Assembly (NCBI GenBank): GCA_913778085.1
Contig: CAJYXJ010000014.1
Location: 62,001-126,000, forward strand
From: an uncultured Chryseobacterium sp.
Lineage (GTDB): Bacteria > Bacteroidota > Bacteroidia > Flavobacteriales > Weeksellaceae
Direction of reading: 5' to 3'
DNA: 64,000 nt
Shown here: one piece after another, positions 26,913-36,318 of the stretch
How the letters are laid out: each line of letters begins with the position of its first letter
Position numbering within the stretch: position 1 is the stretch's first letter
Position numbers and translations under genes: made by a program
The notes under the pieces: model-generated
Seen by the model: only the letters and a program-made list of their open reading frames with translations
Databases searched by the model: none
What the model was told of the DNA's origin: nothing

Positions 26913-27827
26913 TTAATTAAATGACTGTCTGAACTCCACAGGTGAAACACTGGTTTTTGCTTTGAACAGTTTACTGAATGATTGAGAGTGTTCAAAGCCT
27001 AATTCATAAGCAATTTCCGATACCGACAGATTTGTGGTCGTTAATTTTTCTTTCGCCTTTTCTATAATGGCATTCTGTATATACTGTTGCGTATTCAGGC
27101 CTGTGAATGAACGCATCATATCGCTCAGATAACGCTGCGACAGCTTTAATTCTGTACTGATGTATTTCACCGATGGCAACCCTTTTTTAAGACTGTCCCC
27201 ATCTTCAAAATAGCGGTTTAAGAGTTGGTCCAAAGAAGAAATGATATCATTATTGACTGCTTTTCGTGTAATAAACTGTCTGCTGTAAAAGCGATTGCTG
27301 TAATTCAATAACAATTCCAATTGCGACACCAGAACATCCTGGCTGAAACTGTCAATATTATTTTCAAGTTCAGTGGCTATTGAAGCAAATAAACCCGCTA
27401 TAATTTCTTTTTCCTTAGCCGACAAAAATAAGGCTTCTGAAACGTCATAAGAAAAAAAGCCATATTGTTGTATTGATTTTCCTAAGGAATGATTTCGGAT
27501 AAAGTCCGGATGAAAATACAGCGCAATCCCCTCATAGCTTTCTATTTCCTCGGGAGGGAAAACGATCTGTTTAGGCTTTAAAAATGCCATTCCGCCTTCT
27601 TCAAAATCATAATATCCCTGGCCGTATTTTATTTGTCCCGTGAATGTTGTTTTAAAGGAGATTTTGTAAAAATCAAGGCTTATTCTCTGTCCCCTGGGAA
27701 ATGTTTCCATGGGTACGTTCCGGTAATCAACCAATGCAATCATTGGATGCAACGGTGCCGGAAGCTCCAATAGACGCATCAATTGGGATATACTGTCAAT
27801 GTGCCGTATGTCAGATGGTGTTTGCAT
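26913..27827 (-). CDS. AraC-family regulator of the SDR-AKR cassette
   Basis: 304 residues from the ATG at 27827; the longer frame would need a TTG start overlapping the SDR stop. The N-terminal sensing domain (YKISFKTTFTGQIKYGQGYYDFEEGGMAFLKPKQ, YFHPDFIRNHSLG) is followed by a double helix-turn-helix (VKYISTELKLSQRYLSDMMRSFTGLNTQQYIQ and VSEIAYELGFEHSQSFSKLFKAKTSVSPVEFRQSF). It is a clear relative of the frameshifted regulator at 33903-34810, aligning along its full length. It lies 17 bases after an SDR gene and would control this redox cassette. Confidence 0.88.
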   Translation of the reverse strand: MQTPSDIRHIDSISQLMRLLELPAPLHPMIALVDYRNVPMETFPRGQRISLDFYKISFKTTFTGQIKYGQGYYDFEEGGMAFLKPKQIVFPPEEIESYEGIALYFHPDFIRNHSLGKSIQQYGFFSYDVSEALFLSAKEKEIIAGLFASIATELENNIDSFSQDVLVSQLELLLNYSNRFYSRQFITRKAVNNDIISSLDQLLNRYFEDGDSLKKGLPSVKYISTELKLSQRYLSDMMRSFTGLNTQQYIQNAIIEKAKEKLTTTNLSVSEIAYELGFEHSQSFSKLFKAKTSVSPVEFRQSFN

Positions 27828-27844
27828 TTCTTTTACGAATGTAA

Positions 27845-29628
<1,784 letters not shown>

Positions 29629-29672
29629 TCAGGTGTATCCGAATTGGTATTTCTTGTAGTTAAATTATAAAA

Positions 29673-29698
29673 GGGGAATTCGTTTAAACAAATTCCCC
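29673..29698 (-). terminator. Terminator overlapping the traD stop codon
   Basis: Arms GGGGAATT (29673-29680) and AATTCCCC (29691-29698) with a 10-base loop, followed on the minus strand by TTTTATAATTTAA. The traD stop codon (29684-29686) is inside the loop, so transcription from traA would end here and not reach traE. Confidence 0.7.
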
Positions 29699-30298
29699 AA
29701 TATCGAAACCTTCAACACCCTCTTTGGAAGCGGTGCTTTCATCAGTATTCAGAATACTTTGATTTAGCAAATTGGCAATACGCTTTGAAGCATCTCCCAA
29801 GGAATCCTCTAAAAGATCGAAAAGCTCGGTTCCCTGAACTTTTTGGATAATCTCTGCTGCTTGTTGCTTTAGATCAGGCTCCAGCAGATCCTCCTGAAGC
29901 AACTGACCCGCAGTACTCAGTTCCTGAAAGGTAACCCCTGTAGCAAACCCGCTTTCGACATTAGAGTCATGATATTTCCAATCTTCTTCCTCTTGCTCCC
30001 ACTCGTCATCTTTGATTAAAATATCATTAAGACTTTTACTCTGAATTACATCGTCAGCTTGCCCGTTTATGGTTTCTGACTCAAAATTATCTGCGGTCAT
30101 TGAAGCAGATAGCTGCTGTCTTGCAGTGGTTTCAATTGGCAAGATATGTCTTCCTCCTTGCTTTGTATCGCCCATTATGGATGGAAGCTTCTCGTCCGGA
30201 TCAGCATCATTTTCATTGAGTTCTTTTGCTAAATATTTTCTATCCGAAAGCATCAGAATGATAACGATTAACAAAGCGATAATGATCATTTGTTCCAT
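29684..30298 (-). CDS. TraD-like conjugation protein, 204 aa
   Basis: Starts at the ATG at 30298 with a membrane helix (MEQMIIIALLIVIILMLSD), then an acidic, low-complexity cytosolic part (NENDADPDEKLPS, KDDEWEQEEEDWKYHDS) and helices LEPDLKQQAAEIIQKVQGTELFDLLEDSL. A longer frame upstream would overlap the DUF3408 gene and is rejected. By position after the ParA and DUF3408 genes and by layout it corresponds to TraD of Bacteroidota elements. Function undefined. A terminator overlaps its stop. Confidence 0.65.
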   Translation of the reverse strand: MEQMIIIALLIVIILMLSDRKYLAKELNENDADPDEKLPSIMGDTKQGGRHILPIETTARQQLSASMTADNFESETINGQADDVIQSKSLNDILIKDDEWEQEEEDWKYHDSNVESGFATGVTFQELSTAGQLLQEDLLEPDLKQQAAEIIQKVQGTELFDLLEDSLGDASKRIANLLNQSILNTDESTASKEGVEGFDIGEFV

Positions 30299-30308
30299 AA
30301 GATGATAT

Positions 30309-30704
30309 TTAAAAGATGGGACGGTATTTATTATTGAAATCATCAGTAATTTCCTTTTCGAACATTTCAAAATGATGCGCCAGAATATTATCAAGATACG
30401 CATACAAAGGAATCTGATCATCTGCGATAATGTGAATAATTCGGCAAAGACGGCCGTGATATTCCGGACGGATGTAAATACTCTTGTCACCGCGCTTGGT
30501 CATTGTATGGTGGGTCAGGAACAGCTCCCTGTAGTTGACCTCCTGGTTTTTTATGCTTTTCACCTTGTGTTTTGGCATCCCTTTTTCCTTATGAAAATCA
30601 GAATTTTGGTCAGGAAGTTCTTTCTTTGGACTTCCTGCCATAATGGACATCAGGTACTGTTCGTCAATACCTGGGTCATTGCTGTTCTTTTTTTCACTTT
30701 CCAT
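30309..30704 (-). CDS. DUF3408 conjugation-associated protein
   Basis: 131 residues. The C-terminal half (ELFLTHHTMTKRGDKSIYIRPEYHGRLCRIIHIIADDQIPLYAYLDNILAHHFEMFEKEI) is the DUF3408 domain, found in the TraB/TraC position of Bacteroidota conjugative elements, with a predicted ribbon-helix-helix-like DNA-binding fold; the N-terminal half is charged and disordered. It overlaps the end of traA by 11 bases. Most elements carry two such genes; only one is here. Confidence 0.85.
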   Translation of the reverse strand: MESEKKNSNDPGIDEQYLMSIMAGSPKKELPDQNSDFHKEKGMPKHKVKSIKNQEVNYRELFLTHHTMTKRGDKSIYIRPEYHGRLCRIIHIIADDQIPLYAYLDNILAHHFEMFEKEITDDFNNKYRPIF

Positions 30705-31473
30705 GCTCCTGTAATTTGATAATTCTTAGAAACTCTTCTACAAAACGATCCAACCTGCATTGCCCTAACAGCTTAGGATCTGCCGGTAACAAGGTTGACC
30801 GGAAGACCGTTTTTGCGAACTCTCCACCTTCTTTCCTGAATCTTTTGCTGTCGGTAACCGTAGTTTCCATCAACTGCAGCCCCAGGTCTGAAATAACCTT
30901 ACTGTAATTTTTGTACAGCAGCGTTCTTTCTCTGCCGTCCACCTGATTCCAGAATAAATAGATGCCTTGGATGAACGTTTCATTTTCTTTCATTAGGACG
31001 TTGGTCAGTACATCGGTAAAACTCAGTGTACTTTCAAGCACGAGACGATCGGCAGTAATGGGAGAAAAAATATAATGGACGTTGATCAATGTTCGTAAAA
31101 TCCCGGCTGTATTGACGGTTCCCGGTAAATCCAGAAAAATGATATCCGGTGTTGGTTCGGCAGCAATGTAGGCGTTCATATCTTCCAGGACCTGGTCTGC
31201 TTTACTTTCAAAGATAGGATACGCTTTCTTATTGATCGTTGTAAATTGTTTGTGCGCCATCTTTTTCAGCATCTCATTCTGCATCACGACTTTCAGATCC
31301 CGTTCCCGCATTTGGAGCAAACTGTACTGCGGAAAGTCACAGTCGAAAACAGCCACCTGATAACCCATCCGGTAATGAAGAATACTTGCGATCAAGGTGG
31401 TAAACGTACTTTTTCCTACCCCACCCTTTTGGGTAGAAAATGCAATAATTTTGAGTTGTTTTTTTGTTGTCAT
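30694..31473 (-). CDS. traA: ParA-family ATPase TraA
   Basis: 259 residues of the ParA/MinD P-loop family. Deviant Walker A KGGVGKST at 16-23, FDCDFPQYS (A' motif) near 43, and IIFLDLPGTVNT (Walker B) near 117. It sits at the head of the tra operon, as TraA does in CTnDOT-like elements, and may position or stabilise the element or regulate transfer. It is divergent from mobA across a 640-base gap with the candidate oriT. Confidence 0.93.
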   Translation of the reverse strand: MTTKKQLKIIAFSTQKGGVGKSTFTTLIASILHYRMGYQVAVFDCDFPQYSLLQMRERDLKVVMQNEMLKKMAHKQFTTINKKAYPIFESKADQVLEDMNAYIAAEPTPDIIFLDLPGTVNTAGILRTLINVHYIFSPITADRLVLESTLSFTDVLTNVLMKENETFIQGIYLFWNQVDGRERTLLYKNYSKVISDLGLQLMETTVTDSKRFRKEGGEFAKTVFRSTLLPADPKLLGQCRLDRFVEEFLRIIKLQEHGK

Positions 31474-31995
31474 ATTTTTGAATTTTGTTAGATCTCATTT
31501 GATCAGGTAAATGGTTGCAGGCTTTCAGTCAGCAATGATGTCTATATGGACATACTGCCTTCAGCAATACCGCTTCGAATTCCTATTATCACCACTGATG
31601 TTTGTCAATCTTTCCTGAATGCTTCCGGTCATTTAATCCTGTTCGATTGAACTCCTGATTTCTATCACTCTGACATAATCTCCTGGTTACCGGAATTCCA
31701 GAATTCAAGAAGGCAGGAAGGCCAGATTTCAGGACCTCCGGGTTTCTTTCAGATATGCAGGTAAGAGAGCACGCCCGCCATCTGAGGCAAATGAATATTA
31801 TTTCTGCCCAAAGGTTTTTACAATGGTTGCTTTTGGCTTTCAGTCTCCTGCTTTGGCCTTGGACGATACGCCGGTTCTACCGATTATTGTGGTTTTCTTT
31901 GTGTGATAAGACTGACGAGTCTCTGTTGAGAATATCGGATGGGTATGATGGTGTATTAACCTGGTCTATTCAAAACCAGACCTTTCACCCGAAAG
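31474..31995. other. traA-mobA intergenic region left of the oriT-like repeat
   Basis: About 0.5 kb without a supported gene; a 117-codon plus-strand frame at 31755-32108 runs into the oriT-like repeat and has no family likeness. It should hold the leftward traA promoter. No complete TAnnTTTG box was found on either strand. Confidence 0.5.
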
Positions 31996-32053
31996 GGGCA
32001 AGTTATGTTTTGAGTGCCTCACAACTTTTCTCGTGCCTCAAAACAACTTGCCC
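31996..32053 (+). other. Candidate origin of transfer (oriT) upstream of mobA
   Basis: Long imperfect inverted repeat: GGGCAAGTTATGTTTTGAG (31996-32014) and CTCAAAACAACTTGCCC (32037-32053) pair over 17 bp with a two-base bulge and 22 bases between. Two direct copies of GTGCCTC (32014-32020, 32033-32039), 19 bp apart, overlap the arms. It lies 60 bases before the mobA start. Position beside the relaxosome genes and the arm length fit an oriT; the nick site cannot be told from sequence alone. Confidence 0.6.
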
Positions 32054-32113
32054 TGGCTGGGGCTTGGAAAACCACTCCGAAGTCGTGATTTTGATCATTT
32101 TAAACTGAATATT

Positions 32114-32554
32114 ATGGTATTTAAAAAGAGTAACAAAGGTGGGCGAAAGCCAAAGCTGAATCCCAGCAAACATCGGTATGTATTCCGGCTGACCGATGAA
32201 GAAAACTTTAATTTTCTAAAATTATATGAAGCTTCGGGGATGAGCAACAAAGCCAAATTTATCACAACTGTTTTGTTTCAGAAAGAACTGAAAATGATTA
32301 CTGTCGATGTTTCAACAATGGATTATCATACGCAACTTACTAAATTCTTCTACCAGTTTCAGTCGGTTGGAAAGAATTATAACCAGGTCGTAAAGATTTT
32401 ATATCGGAATTTTACTGAGAAAAAAGCAGCATACTATTTATTTAAACTGGAAAACCACACCAGAGAACTGGCCTTAATCTGTAAACAGATTATTGATTTA
32501 ACGAAAGATTTTGAGCGTAACCATATTCTAAAAAGTTCTGAAAATGATCGCTAA
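32114..32554 (+). CDS. mobA: MobA relaxosome accessory protein
   Basis: 146 residues from the ATG at 32114; a longer frame upstream would start in the oriT-like repeat. The N-terminus is basic (KKSNKGGRKPKLNPSKHRYVFRLTDEEN) with a ribbon-helix-helix-like pattern (EENFNFLKLYEASGMSNKAKFITTVLF), as in MobA/MobC accessory proteins that bind oriT and help the relaxase. It overlaps mobB by 11 bases, so the two are coupled. Confidence 0.85.
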   Translation: MVFKKSNKGGRKPKLNPSKHRYVFRLTDEENFNFLKLYEASGMSNKAKFITTVLFQKELKMITVDVSTMDYHTQLTKFFYQFQSVGKNYNQVVKILYRNFTEKKAAYYLFKLENHTRELALICKQIIDLTKDFERNHILKSSENDR

Positions 32555-33791
32555 AATCGGAAAAGGTGAAAATCTCTGGGGTGCGCTTAATTACAATCAG
32601 CAGAAAGTGGATCAGGGAAACGGACATGTTCTTTTAACCAACAAGATTCCTGATGTATGGGATCGGCCTTATACAGCTCAGTTTTTCCATCAATATTTTG
32701 AACCTTACTTCATTGCCAACCGTAAAACTGAAAAGCCCCTCAGGCATATTTCACTCAATCCGCATCCGGAAGATAAAGTGGATGACTCCGATTACCGGGA
32801 AATGGCACAGCAGTATATGCAGGAAATGGGCTATGGACAGCAACCCTATGTTGTTTTTAAGCATACCGATATTGACAGGACCCACATTCATATTGTGACA
32901 ACCTGTGTTCAGCTTAATGGCAAAAAAATACCAGATCGTTATGACCGTCATCGATCCATGGCAGCCTGCAGAAAATTAGAAAAGCAATTTCATTTAAAGG
33001 TGGCCACTGAAAGTGAAAGCCAGAATTCTACTTTGATTTTTAAGCCTGTGAATTACGCTAAAGGTCATATTAAAACACAATTGGCATCCGTACTCAGACA
33101 TCTGCCTCAGACTTATCATTTTCAAAGTATAGGAGCGTACCATGCTTTGCTCTCTCAATTCAATATAAATCTTGAACAGGTTGATGGAGAATTGCAGGGA
33201 AAAATGAGAAAAGGAATCGTATATTTTGCTACGGATGAACATGGCAAAAAAATAAGTGCTGCTTTTAAGTCATCGCTTTTCGGTAAGCATGCAGGTGTGG
33301 AACACATCCAGGCATTAATTGAAAAGTCAAAATCAAAAATGAAAGATCATCCTTCAAAACCGATTTTAAAAAGAACCATAGAGACCGCAATACTCACCAG
33401 TCATTCTGAAGCGTCTTTTAAAAAGCAACTTCTTGAACAGGGAATTGCTACAGTGATCAGAAGAAACGACCAGGGAAGAATATACGGTATCACGTTTATC
33501 GACCATGATTCGAAGTTAGTATGGAATGGTTCGCAGTTAGGCAAATATCTATCAGCAAATTCATTCAACACATTATTTAATGGGTCAGAATCAAAGCCCG
33601 AAAATAAATCGGCTCATGATGATGTTAATTTATCTCAGGAAATAGACACCGAACAATTTTCAATTGATAGCATTAGCGGTTTGTTTGACGGATTTTTTAA
33701 TGACTTCTTATCTTCTGACTCGTGGAATCAAGAGGAACTGGTTTTTGAATCCCAGATGAAAAAAAGGCAAAGAAAAAGAAGAAAAAAATAA
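32544..33791 (+). CDS. mobB: MobB relaxase / mobilization nuclease
   Basis: 415 residues. MIAKIGKGENLWGALNYNQQKV at the N-terminus is the typical start of the Bacteroidota relaxase family; the metal-binding motif is HTDIDRTHIHIV (H-x-D-x4-H-x-H) near residues 112-121, and RHISLNPHPEDKV lies upstream of it. The nicking tyrosine should be in the N-terminal part, with Y17 a candidate. The C-terminal part is lysine-rich and ends MKKRQRKRRKK. It would nick oriT and lead the DNA strand into the recipient. A partner coupling gene mobC is found only 7.8 kb further on, past inserted cargo. Confidence 0.93.
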   Translation: MIAKIGKGENLWGALNYNQQKVDQGNGHVLLTNKIPDVWDRPYTAQFFHQYFEPYFIANRKTEKPLRHISLNPHPEDKVDDSDYREMAQQYMQEMGYGQQPYVVFKHTDIDRTHIHIVTTCVQLNGKKIPDRYDRHRSMAACRKLEKQFHLKVATESESQNSTLIFKPVNYAKGHIKTQLASVLRHLPQTYHFQSIGAYHALLSQFNINLEQVDGELQGKMRKGIVYFATDEHGKKISAAFKSSLFGKHAGVEHIQALIEKSKSKMKDHPSKPILKRTIETAILTSHSEASFKKQLLEQGIATVIRRNDQGRIYGITFIDHDSKLVWNGSQLGKYLSANSFNTLFNGSESKPENKSAHDDVNLSQEIDTEQFSIDSISGLFDGFFNDFLSSDSWNQEELVFESQMKKRQRKRRKK

Positions 33792-33902
33792 GCTGGCAAT
33801 AAAGGAAATAATATAAGCGGAAACAAAAGTCTTATTTCCGTTGCTTTACAGAGGCCTATTTCATCTTCATCCTTGGTAAATTGATCAAAATTAATTTAAT
33901 CC

Positions 33903-34810
33903 TTAATTGAAAGACTGCTTGAATTCCAGTGGAGATATACTGGTCTTCTTTTTGAAAAGCTTGTGAAATGATTGGGACTGCTCAAAGCCTAAGTAGTAAG
34001 CAATTTCTGAAACCGTCATGTCAGTAGAGATTAAATATTCTTTAGCCTTTGCAATAAGTTTTTCATGAATATGCTGCTGCGCGCTCATTCCTGTGAGCGA
34101 ACGTAAAGCATCGCTTAAATAATGCGCACTAATATGAAGTTCTTCTGCCAGATGCTCTACGGTAAGCAGCCCCAGAACAAGACCTTTTTTAGTATCAAAA
34201 TATTGATTGATAATGATTTCAGTTTTCGTCAGGAGATCATTGTTTAACGCTTGGCGGGTAAGAAATTGTCTTTCGTAAAAACGTTGGCAATAAGTTAGCA
34301 ATAGGTCGATCTGTGATAAAATTACATTCTGCGTATGAGGGTCGATATGCTGATACTCTTCCTCAATCTTTTGAAAAATCTCCGTAACGTTTTTTTCTCT
34401 TTATCGGAAAGATGCAGTGCTTCACTCACTTCGTAGGAAAAAAAATTATACTTTTTGATGTTTATTGCCAGTGGATGACGAGCAAGAAAATCCGGATGAA
34501 AGCAAAGAACATATCCCGTTCCGGCTTTTTCGTCCAACATATTGCTCGCCGCCTCGACAGACTGAACCTGTTTTGGGGAGCTAAAGATCATGGATCCGCT
34601 GTCAAAGTCATAGTAATTCTGACCGTATTTGATTTTTGACTGAATGTTACTTTTTAGCGATATGGTATAAAAAGTGGTCGTAAATTTCTGCCATATTTCT
34701 GAATCAATGGCGTGGAGTTCTGAAACCTTTACAATGCTTACCAAAGGATACTGTGGAGCTTCCAGTGATAACAACCGGTGAAACTCAGATAATGACTGTA
34801 TAGTATACAT
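33903..34810 (-). pseudogene. AraC-family regulator broken by a one-base frameshift
   Basis: Two frames of 162 and 132 codons lie in series. The first ends after SYEVSEALHLSDKEKK and runs out of frame. Adding one A to the run of seven at 34396-34390 (minus strand) joins them into one frame of 302 codons, reading KKNVTEIFQKIEEEYQHIDP and then ILSQIDLLLTYCQRFYERQF, which aligns end to end with the intact regulator at 26913-27827. The second part still holds the complete DNA-binding domain (ISAHYLSDALRSLTGMSAQQHIHEK). Either a true loss of function or a homopolymer error in the assembly. Confidence 0.85.
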
Positions 34811-34820
34811 TTTTATATCG

Positions 34821-35198
34821 TTAATAATTATAATAAATTTTTACTGCGCATAAGGAATACAAAAACCCAAAGATGATCAAAATCATCATTTCTATTAACA
34901 GCCAGTAAATTTGCTTGGTGTAAAATCCGTCTAATGCGAGACCTACGATTCTGGCCGTCATTACTCCTACTGTCAAAGCAATCAGGAATGCCAATAATAT
35001 CAATTTCCAGGAGTTCCATGATGAAAAAAACAGCATAAAAAGACCGATACCCAACAAAAAGCCCCGAAGTACCCTTTTCTCTATTGTCTGATAACCATCA
35101 ATGCTAGCAGCTGAAGTAGTGAAAAGATTAGGCTTGAAGACTAAAGCCAACCCTACCGAAAGCACAATACCACCTAAAAATTTCAGGATAAAACTCAT
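34821..35198 (-). CDS. DUF4345-like four-helix membrane protein
   Basis: 125 residues with four hydrophobic helices (MSFILKFLGGIVLSVGLALVF, RVLRGFLLGIGLFMLFFSS, LILLAFLIALTVGVMTARIVGLALDG, LLIEMMILIIFGFLYSLC). The GFFLGIG...R..GLALDG pattern fits DUF4345. Function unknown. It lies between an SDR gene and the broken AraC gene, all on one strand, so it belongs to that cassette. Confidence 0.7.
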   Translation of the reverse strand: MSFILKFLGGIVLSVGLALVFKPNLFTTSAASIDGYQTIEKRVLRGFLLGIGLFMLFFSSWNSWKLILLAFLIALTVGVMTARIVGLALDGFYTKQIYWLLIEMMILIIFGFLYSLCAVKIYYNY

Positions 35199-35238
35199 AC
35201 TTCTTTTAAATATTTAAAGTTATGAAGTTAATTATTGA

Positions 35239-36039
35239 CTACAAAAATTGCTTTTTAAGTTCCTTCCGAAAATCTTCACGCCCCATCTTCAAACGATTCG
35301 CGTCCATTGCTTTGGTATCCTCTCCTACCAGATATCTGATCTGGTCTTTCCCGTCAGTAGCTGCTTGATAAACCACCGCCGCAACCTGTTCTGGCGCTAT
35401 TGAGTTACTCATCATAGCATCTGTGGAGCCTAGCAGTTTCTCTTCTAAATCTTGATAAGCAGGATGTAATCCTTTTTCAAGAGACCTGTCTAAAAAACTG
35501 GTCAACGTGGCACCGGGAGCGATTGTCTTAATGCCGATCTGATGAAGTCCCAATTCAAATGACATACTTTCAGACCATCCTTCTATTCCAAATTTAGTTG
35601 CATGATAAATAGAATGCAACGGAAACCCCATAAATCCTCCCATAGACGTCGTGCTGATAAAAAGACCACTCTTCTTTTTCCTGAAATGTGGAATAAATTC
35701 TTTAGTAACTCTTATAACACCCAAAAGATTGGTATTTATTTGTTGCACAATCTGCTCATCAGTATATGCTTCCAATGAACCTAATAATCCATATCCTGCA
35801 TTATTAAAAACAACATCCACCCCATGTTCAGATAATGCTAAGGAAACTGTTTTCCTGATCTGTTCCAGATCGGTTACATCCAAGGGTAAAAGGGTCATAT
35901 TTTCCAGTTGAGACAATTCCGTTTCTTGCTCAGGCGTCCGCATGGTCGCAATAACATTCCATCCTTTGGCATGAAATAATTTTGCTGTGGCTCTGCCTAT
36001 GCCTGATGATGCGCCGGTAATGAAAATGGTATTCTGCAT
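35239..36039 (-). CDS. SDR-family oxidoreductase, 266 aa
   Basis: Classical SDR with TGASSGIG (about 7-14), LDVTD near 54, NNAGYG near 80, STTSMGG with the catalytic Ser, YHATKFGIEGWSE with Tyr and Lys near 147-151, and IKTIAPGATLTSFLDRS. Closest general type is the 17-beta-hydroxysteroid/retinol-like group common next to AraC genes. Substrate unknown. First gene of the cassette between mobB and dnaE. Confidence 0.9.
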   Translation of the reverse strand: MQNTIFITGASSGIGRATAKLFHAKGWNVIATMRTPEQETELSQLENMTLLPLDVTDLEQIRKTVSLALSEHGVDVVFNNAGYGLLGSLEAYTDEQIVQQINTNLLGVIRVTKEFIPHFRKKKSGLFISTTSMGGFMGFPLHSIYHATKFGIEGWSESMSFELGLHQIGIKTIAPGATLTSFLDRSLEKGLHPAYQDLEEKLLGSTDAMMSNSIAPEQVAAVVYQAATDGKDQIRYLVGEDTKAMDANRLKMGREDFRKELKKQFL

Positions 36040-36050
36040 TTTTATTTCTT

Positions 36051-36124
36051 TTAATTGTATAATGCAAAGTTCATCACTTTTGTTGAGGTACTTGTTTCCA
36101 AACTACTGCAAATTGTTTCCAAAC
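36051..36124 (-). promoter_or_regulatory. Promoter region with 21-bp-spaced direct repeats before the SDR gene
   Basis: Plus-strand TTGTTTCCAAAC occurs at 36092-36103 and 36113-36124 (period 21). On the minus strand they precede a -7-like GAACTTTG (36072-36065) by about two helical turns, 11-35 bases from the SDR start at 36039. Direct repeats at this spacing fit AraC-type binding; the local AraC gene is frameshifted, so its intact relative at 26913 might act here. Confidence 0.55.
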
Positions 36125-36132
36125 CAGTGCCA

Positions 36133-36262
36133 ATCAGCTTACAATTGCATCGGCTACATCTTGCGGATCAGGATTTTTAGCCTGCATCTCTCCACCCAAT
36201 GCGGTTAACATCTTGTTGGGAATAGCTGCACTGGTACCATAACGGGCCAGGTTTTCAGGGCA
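36133..36262 (-). pseudogene. C-terminal fragment of an SDR-like gene
   Basis: On the minus strand 43 codons are open to a TGA at 36133 and read PENLARYGTSAAIP...LGGEMQAKNPDPQDVADAIVS. The pattern (cofactor-loop remnant, then a DVADAI helix) is that of an SDR C-terminus. No start or Rossmann motif lies upstream, so it is a remnant, perhaps left by insertion of the neighbouring cassette or of dnaE. Confidence 0.55.
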
Positions 36263-36318
36263 TTCATTGGACTGGCATTCTCATGCTTCCATTAGCATGG
36301 GACAGCGTTGAAGAATTT

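Noticed and set aside
31755-32108. 117-codon plus-strand frame upstream of mobA
   Set aside because: It passes through the oriT-like repeat and ends inside the mobA leader; its product has no family likeness.
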